From contig CAYLRE010000002.1 in NCBI GenBank assembly GCA_964385715.1, positions 5,845-69,844 on the forward strand: DNA of 64,000 nucleotides. Reading direction: 5' to 3'. This DNA comes from MB-PLM-2 sp964385715. Lineage in GTDB: Bacteria > Planctomycetota > Planctomycetia > Pirellulales > UBA7805. Position 1 is the first letter of the stretch. Every line of letters starts with the position of its first letter. Shown here piece after piece: positions 63,679 through 64,000 of the stretch. Made by a program: the position numbers and the translations under genes. The notes beneath the pieces were generated by a model. The model was given only the letters and a program-made list of their open reading frames with translations. It searched no databases and was not told where the DNA came from.

Positions 63679-64000
63679 CTATTCGGTAGCCGCTCCGCGG
63701 AAAGATCGCCAGCGGTCGACTTCGGCAACTACATTCTGCATCGCCTCGGTCGGTGTCGACCCGACCGCCTCGAACCGCTGGGGCGTGTCGCCTCCCCCAG
63801 GCATGGGAACCCGGCAATGGAAGCGGAAGTGATCGCCGTTCTGGCCCCAAGATTCGAGCAGGCTGTAGGTGGCACCCATTTGACGAAGACGGCGTTCCAG
63901 CGCGACGTAGTCGTCAATTTTCGCTTCCGTTCCCACTCCGCTTCCCGCCAGGGGCGTTTCAAAGCCGGCCGCCTGGATCGATGCTGTGGGATCGTTTGAC
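63679..64000 (-). CDS. 3' end of an unidentified gene (partial)
   Basis: The minus-strand frame is open from the stop at 63679 to the edge of the window, so about 106 C-terminal residues are visible. It contains YVALERRLRQMGATYSLLESWG, FRFHCRVPMPGG, and FEAVGSTPTEAMQNVVAEVDRWR. Similar C-terminal parts occur in uncharacterised planctomycetal exported proteins, from memory. The GTG at 63936 is probably an internal codon, not a start. Confidence 0.6.
   Translation of the reverse strand, partial: SNDPTASIQAAGFETPLAGSGVGTEAKIDDYVALERRLRQMGATYSLLESWGQNGDHFRFHCRVPMPGGGDTPQRFEAVGSTPTEAMQNVVAEVDRWRSFRGAATE

Overview
The window reads as chromosomal DNA from a planctomycete, most likely of the Pirellulales (Blastopirellula/Bremerella/Rhodopirellula type). 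Four things point there: a secreted protein with the planctomycetal LExLExRxxLTA export signature, a very large DUF1549/DUF1553 protein with an atypical haem motif, paired DUF1559 lipoproteins, and three membrane proteins that open with a shared FxLRSLL segment. The lineage call rests on these families and is an inference. Gene density is high, GC is moderately high, and many genes lack an obvious Shine-Dalgarno sequence.

Positions 1-14885 hold one long plus-strand ribosomal protein superoperon (S10-spc-alpha): rplD (3' end), rplW, rplB, rpsS, rplV, rpsC, rplP, rpmC, rpsQ, rplN, rplX, rplE, rpsH, rplF, rplR, rpsE, rplO, secY, adk, map, rpmJ, rpsM, rpsK, rpsD, rpoA, rplQ. The genes rpsN, rpmD and infA are missing from their usual places. 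rplQ is about twice the normal length. A putative HExxH metallopeptidase (15003) and a lipoprotein (15816) follow.

Positions 16885-24365 are mixed. They carry a tail-anchored protein preceded by an array of ten 11-bp repeats, a tandem GNAT acetyltransferase, a GlsB/YeaQ-type membrane protein, glutamate dehydrogenase, a potassium-channel-like protein, and the Kdo pair kdsD-kdsC. Behind kdsC sits a 1031-residue anchored protein that resembles a giant LptC/LptA/OstA, which suggests an LPS synthesis and transport locus.

Positions 28018-41297 hold a 1258-residue secreted protein with two separate zinc-protease motifs, an amidohydrolase, a minus-strand run of small membrane or soluble proteins of unknown function, the giant DUF1549/1553 protein and an alpha/beta hydrolase. 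Positions 41417-45956 carry hpt, two GT4 glycosyltransferases and glgC. A 68-codon reading frame with its own promoter and terminator lies at 46226-46614, followed by two tandem leucine-rich-repeat paralogues.

Positions 48916-60666 hold biosynthesis genes: pyrE and carB (pyrimidines), argH (arginine), an exported HEAT-like protein with a degenerate receiver domain, a sigma-54 activator, and the hemX-like/hemA pair (tetrapyrroles). The window closes with two DUF1559 lipoproteins, scpB with a long acidic tail, and the 3' end of an unidentified gene. Intergenic regions carry several families of palindromic repeats, including a two-copy mosaic element whose hairpin arms differ by compensating changes. 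No tRNA, rRNA, CRISPR array, prophage or transposase was found.
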